Positions 60,961 through 64,000 of a DNA stretch of 64,000 bases are shown here, one piece after another. Both the position numbers and the translations under genes were made by a program. This DNA comes from Methylobacterium sp. Leaf104. GTDB lineage: Bacteria > Pseudomonadota > Alphaproteobacteria > Rhizobiales > Beijerinckiaceae. The stretch lies in the NCBI RefSeq assembly GCF_001422885.1, contig NZ_LMMZ01000034.1, positions 189,055-253,054 of the forward strand, written 5' to 3'. Positions within the stretch are counted from its first letter, which is position 1; the number at the start of each line of letters is the position of its first letter. The notes under the pieces were generated by a model. The model ran no database searches and was not told where the DNA came from. It worked only from the letters and a program-made list of their open reading frames with translations.

Positions 60961-62112
60961 TCAGGCCGCTTCGGCCGCGCCGGTCGCCAACGCGTCGACG
61001 CGCCGAATGGTGCCGCCGCCCAGAACGCGGGCGCGCGGACCGTCGTCGGCGTAGATGACGCAAGCCTGTCCGGGCGAGACGCCGTCCTCCGGCGTGGCGA
61101 GAACGATCTCGGCCGCGTCGCCCGAGGCGTCTCGGGTCAGGAGGGCCGGCCGGGGCTCCCGGGTCGAGCGCACGCGCACCGCCACGGGCAGGTCCTCGCA
61201 GGTCCCGGCGCCGCCGAGCCAGTTCAGGTCGGTGATCCGGATGCGGCTGGTGGCGAGCGCCGCGCGCGGTCCGACCACGACGCGGGCCGTGTCGGGCTCG
61301 AGGCGGATGACGTAGAGCGGCTCGCCCACCGCGAGGCGCAGGCCCCGGCGCTGGCCGACGGTGTAGTGGATGATGCCCTCGTGCCGGCCGAGCACCTGCC
61401 CGCCGAGATCGACGATCTCGCCGGCCCGCGCCGCGTCGGGCCGCAGCCGCGCGATCACGTCGGCGTAGCGCCCCTGGGGCACGAAGCAGATGTCCTGGCT
61501 GTCGGCCTTCTCGGCCACGGCGAGGCCGAGGTCGCGCGCGAGGCGGCGGGTCTCGTCCTTGGGCAGTTCGCCCAGGGGAAAGCGCAGGAAGTCGAGCTGC
61601 TCGGCCGTGGTCGCGTAGAGGAAGTAGCTCTGGTCGCGGGCCGGATCGAGGGCGCGGTAGAGCCCGCGTCCGCCGGACGCTTCGGGCCGGCTCGCCACGT
61701 AGTGCCCGGTGGCGAGGCAATCGGCCTCCAGGTCGCGGGCCGTGCGCAGGAGGTCGCGGAACTTGATCGAGCGGTTGCACTCGACGCAGGGGATCGGCGT
61801 CTCGCCGGCCAGGTAGCTCTCGGCGAAGCGGTCGATCACGGATTCGCGGAAGCGGTCCTCGTAGTCGAGGACGTAGTGCGGGATGGCGAGGGCCTCGGCG
61901 ACGCGCCGGGCGTCGTGGATGTCCTGGCCGGCGCAGCAGGCACCCTTCCGATGGGTGGCGGCGCCGTGATCGTAGAGTTGGAGGGTGATGCCGACGACGT
62001 CGTAGCCCTGGCGCTTCAGGAGCCCGGCCACGACGGAGGAATCGACGCCGCCCGACATGGCGACGACGACGCGCGTCTCGTGCGGAGCCTTGGGAAGATC
62101 GAGGGAATTCAT
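60961..62112 (-). CDS. mnmA: tRNA-specific 2-thiouridylase MnmA
   Basis: A 383-residue enzyme that makes 2-thiouridine at the wobble U34 of tRNA-Lys, -Glu and -Gln. The PP-loop is [15 protein letters not shown]; the two catalytic Cys are in [14 protein letters not shown] and [10 protein letters not shown]. The C-terminal beta-barrel contains [10 protein letters not shown] and PGQACVIY. Substrate tRNAs Glu (TTC) and Lys (TTT) are both encoded in this window. It is upstream of pmtA on the same strand, 51 bases apart. Confidence 0.97.
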   Translation of the reverse strand: MNSLDLPKAPHETRVVVAMSGGVDSSVVAGLLKRQGYDVVGITLQLYDHGAATHRKGACCAGQDIHDARRVAEALAIPHYVLDYEDRFRESVIDRFAESYLAGETPIPCVECNRSIKFRDLLRTARDLEADCLATGHYVASRPEASGGRGLYRALDPARDQSYFLYATTAEQLDFLRFPLGELPKDETRRLARDLGLAVAEKADSQDICFVPQGRYADVIARLRPDAARAGEIVDLGGQVLGRHEGIIHYTVGQRRGLRLAVGEPLYVIRLEPDTARVVVGPRAALATSRIRITDLNWLGGAGTCEDLPVAVRVRSTREPRPALLTRDASGDAAEIVLATPEDGVSPGQACVIYADDGPRARVLGGGTIRRVDALATGAAEAA

Positions 62113-62387
62113 CGCGCCAGGGTTTGCCGGAAGGGACCGGTCCGGCCCCGCGCGTGAGTCTATAGCGATCCTGGCCCGGGAGTTCCAGGGAGGCCGCGAT
62201 GGCGGGTGCGCGCCCGCGCACGGCGTCCGGCTCCGGGCGGAAGCTGCCGGCCCCCCGGCAGGATTTGCCCGGCCGTGCCGGAGCAGGACATCACCTCTTG
62301 GAAAAAATCGCGTCCCGTCAAGAGCTTGCGCTCGAAGCCGGCTGGCCTGCGCCTTGCTCGGTCCAGATCCGTAGAGGATTGTCGCCC

Positions 62388-63761
62388 ATGGCTGTGTCGT
62401 CGATCGATTGGAACTCCCCGGCCCGGCGCCCGGTCACGCCCGGCGTGGTTCCCTCGCGCGGGTCGGCGACCTTCAGTCTCGACGTGCCCGCGCCCGAACC
62501 TCGTCCGCTTGCGTCCGAGGCCCGTGCCCGGGACGACCGCGCGGCGGCCGCGGATCGGAACGAGCGGATCGCATCCGACCGTGCCGCCGACGCGGCGGCC
62601 AATCGCGAGGCCGCACAGGCCCGCGACACCGCGAAGGCCGCCGCGGCGGCGCGTTCCACCAAGGCGGAGGAGACCCGCGCCCCGGTGCCGCCCCGCCCCC
62701 GCCCCACCGGCGCGCAGGCCAGAAGCGACACGGATTCGCCGCGTCCGGCGGCATCGAACGAAGCACCGGCGGCGCGTCCCGACACGAAGGTCCCGCCCGG
62801 GGCGCCCGCGAGCCGGGACCCGGCCGCGCCCGCCCCGGACGACGCATCGCCCCCGAAGGCGGCGACCGGCGAGACGGCTGCGGCCGACACTTCCGAGGAC
62901 ACGGAACTGGCCACGCAGGCCGGTCCCGCGGCGCCGATCGTCCCCTTGCCGATCGCCCCTCCGCCGAGTGCCGCGGCTCAGGCCGCGCAATCGGCCGCGT
63001 CGGCCGGATCGGGCGAGGCGGTCCCGGCGCAGGATCCAGCCGGTCCCGCCGCCCCGGTGGTGGCCGCGGGTGCGGAGGTGGCCGGCACGGCGGCTCCGGT
63101 CCCGCAGGGGTTGAAGGTCCACGCGCCGGCCGGCCGTGGCGAGGGCTCCGAGGGCGGCGAACCGGGCAACGGCAAGCCGCAGGGTGAGTTCGCCGCCAGC
63201 CTCGCGCCGGCCGTGGAGGGCGCCGCCCGCACCGATCTGGCGCCCGCCGCCACGGCGGCGCCGGCGCCGGCGCACGCCAAGGCCACCGAGGCGTCCGCGC
63301 CCGGCGTGCCGGCCGCCCCGGCCCAGCCGCCGGTGCCCCTCGGCGCCGTGCCGATGACCATCGGCCTGCGCTCCCTCGCGGGCAGCAACCAGTTCGAGAT
63401 CCGCCTCGATCCGAAGGATCTCGGGCGCATCGACGTCAATCTCGACATCGACAAGGAGACCGGTGCCGTCCAGGCCCGGCTCGTGGTCGACCGGCCCGAG
63501 ACCCTGGCCCTGCTCCAGCGCGATGCCAGTAATCTCCAGCAGGCCCTGGCGCAGGCCGGCCTGAATCCCGGAGAGGGCAGCATCAACCTGTCCCTTCGCG
63601 GAGACGGCCAGCAAGACGGCCGCTCCAACGGTTCCGGGGGCGACGGGCAGCAATCCGACACGGGCCGGAGCGCGCGCGCCGACAACCCCGACCCGACCCC
63701 CATCGCCGCCGTTCCGATGCGCCGCTACGGCGCCCTCTCCGGCATCGACATCCGCATCTGA
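62388..63761 (+). CDS. fliK: Flagellar hook-length control protein FliK
   Basis: A 457-residue FliK: a long low-complexity N-terminus of Ala, Pro, Asp and Arg (about 340 residues), then the Flg_hook domain ([20 protein letters not shown] then [20 protein letters not shown]) and a C-terminus with LNLSLR-like [10 protein letters not shown]. FliK measures hook length and switches the export gate to late substrates. GAGG lies 10 bases upstream of the ATG. It is followed at 11 bases by flgD on the same strand, so this begins a flagellar hook cluster continuing past the right edge. Low-complexity composition is normal for FliK. Confidence 0.9.
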   Translation: MAVSSIDWNSPARRPVTPGVVPSRGSATFSLDVPAPEPRPLASEARARDDRAAAADRNERIASDRAADAAANREAAQARDTAKAAAAARSTKAEETRAPVPPRPRPTGAQARSDTDSPRPAASNEAPAARPDTKVPPGAPASRDPAAPAPDDASPPKAATGETAAADTSEDTELATQAGPAAPIVPLPIAPPPSAAAQAAQSAASAGSGEAVPAQDPAGPAAPVVAAGAEVAGTAAPVPQGLKVHAPAGRGEGSEGGEPGNGKPQGEFAASLAPAVEGAARTDLAPAATAAPAPAHAKATEASAPGVPAAPAQPPVPLGAVPMTIGLRSLAGSNQFEIRLDPKDLGRIDVNLDIDKETGAVQARLVVDRPETLALLQRDASNLQQALAQAGLNPGEGSINLSLRGDGQQDGRSNGSGGDGQQSDTGRSARADNPDPTPIAAVPMRRYGALSGIDIRI

Positions 63762-63772
63762 GGAATCCGAAC

Positions 63773-64000
63773 ATGGCTTCAGGCATCACCGGCGCCGCGA
63801 GTTCGACCGGGTCGAGCGGCACGACCAAGACCTCCCAGCAGGAACTCGCCGGGAACTTCACCCAGTTCCTGACGCTGCTGACGACGCAGCTCAAGAATCA
63901 GAACCCCCTCGATCCCATGGACACCAACCAGTTCACCCAGCAGCTGGTGCAGTATGCCGGCGTGGAGCAGCAGCTGAAGTCGAACGACCGGCTCGATTCG
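63773..64000 (+). CDS. flgD: Flagellar hook assembly protein FlgD (partial, 5' part)
   Basis: The first 76 residues of FlgD, running off the window. The conserved FlgD N-terminus is clear: FTQFLTLLTTQLKNQNPLDP then MDTNQFTQQLVQYAGVEQQL. FlgD is the scaffold cap for hook polymerisation. It starts 11 bases after the fliK stop, and the AGGAA overlapping the stop region acts as ribosome binding site. Confidence 0.95.
   Translation, partial: MASGITGAASSTGSSGTTKTSQQELAGNFTQFLTLLTTQLKNQNPLDPMDTNQFTQQLVQYAGVEQQLKSNDRLDS

Overview
The window is a 64 kb piece of a very GC-rich (about 70 percent by eye) bacterial chromosome. Gene content points to an alphaproteobacterium of the Rhizobiales, most likely Methylobacteriaceae (Methylobacterium/Methylorubrum). 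The signs are a class I PHA synthase, a Rhodobacter-type phosphatidylethanolamine N-methyltransferase, DUF6481, DUF6894 and DUF2934 proteins, a RibB with a decayed cyclohydrolase half, RF2 with SPY in place of SPF, and many GTG/TTG starts. The genus is an inference. No transposase, integrase, phage gene, CRISPR array or plasmid gene was seen. Because of the high GC, long open frames cross nearly every real gene on the opposite strand or in other frames; these were discarded.

Layout. 0-2.5 kb: a ZnuD-like TonB-dependent receptor behind a Zur-like palindrome, with the 5' end of a divergent gene at the window edge. 2.5-4 kb: a small orphan protein, a DUF6481 protein and a cold-shock protein. 4.3-10.7 kb: tamA-tamB, the outer-membrane translocation and assembly module. 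10.7-16.9 kb: a peptide-deformylase-like protein lacking two of three metal ligands, then a run of small secreted or orphan proteins, a HAD phosphatase, a 25-residue membrane microprotein and a 25-nt tandem repeat. 16.9-21.8 kb: RNA modification (RlmD/TrmA-like and TlyA methyltransferases, RlmB), a CYTH-CHAD protein and tRNA-Glu. 21.8-24.7 kb: a stretch of small orphan genes, locally AT-richer, between tRNA-Glu and tRNA-Lys. 24.7-27.1 kb: tgt-queA for queuosine. 27-31 kb: a cation-efflux protein, a TetR regulator and a DJ-1/PfpI protein joined by two identical operators, then lipB and a stand-alone FliN. 31.7-33.5 kb: tRNA-Leu, a monooxygenase lacking its nucleotide-binding glycines and a small basic protein. 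33.6-41.6 kb: ribB, aroC, anmK, tyrS, a LysR regulator divergent from a PdxI-like reductase, and a membrane GGDEF protein. 41.7-49.7 kb: a large AsmA/YhdP-like protein, a Bcp peroxiredoxin, an M23 peptidase, prfB with its programmed frameshift, a DUF2809 protein and small envelope proteins. 49.8-57.8 kb: an AlaC-type aminotransferase, phaC with a GNAT gene, a FadL-like porin, an FAH-family hydrolase and bioB. 57.8-64 kb: an orphan histidine kinase, a TVP38 protein overlapping pmtA, mnmA, then fliK and the start of flgD, which open a flagellar cluster running off the right edge.

Themes. Much of the window is housekeeping: tRNA/rRNA modification (tgt, queA, mnmA, tlyA, RlmD-like, rlmB), envelope building (tamAB, YhdP-like, anmK, M23, pmtA) and cofactors (lipB, bioB, ribB, pdxI). 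The accessory interest lies in a predicted electrophile-response unit (TetR box, small secreted protein, PfpI), a predicted zinc-uptake locus, two enzymes whose key motifs have been lost, and the small-protein clusters. No clear-cut novel multi-gene system was found. Promoters, terminators and operators were called by eye.
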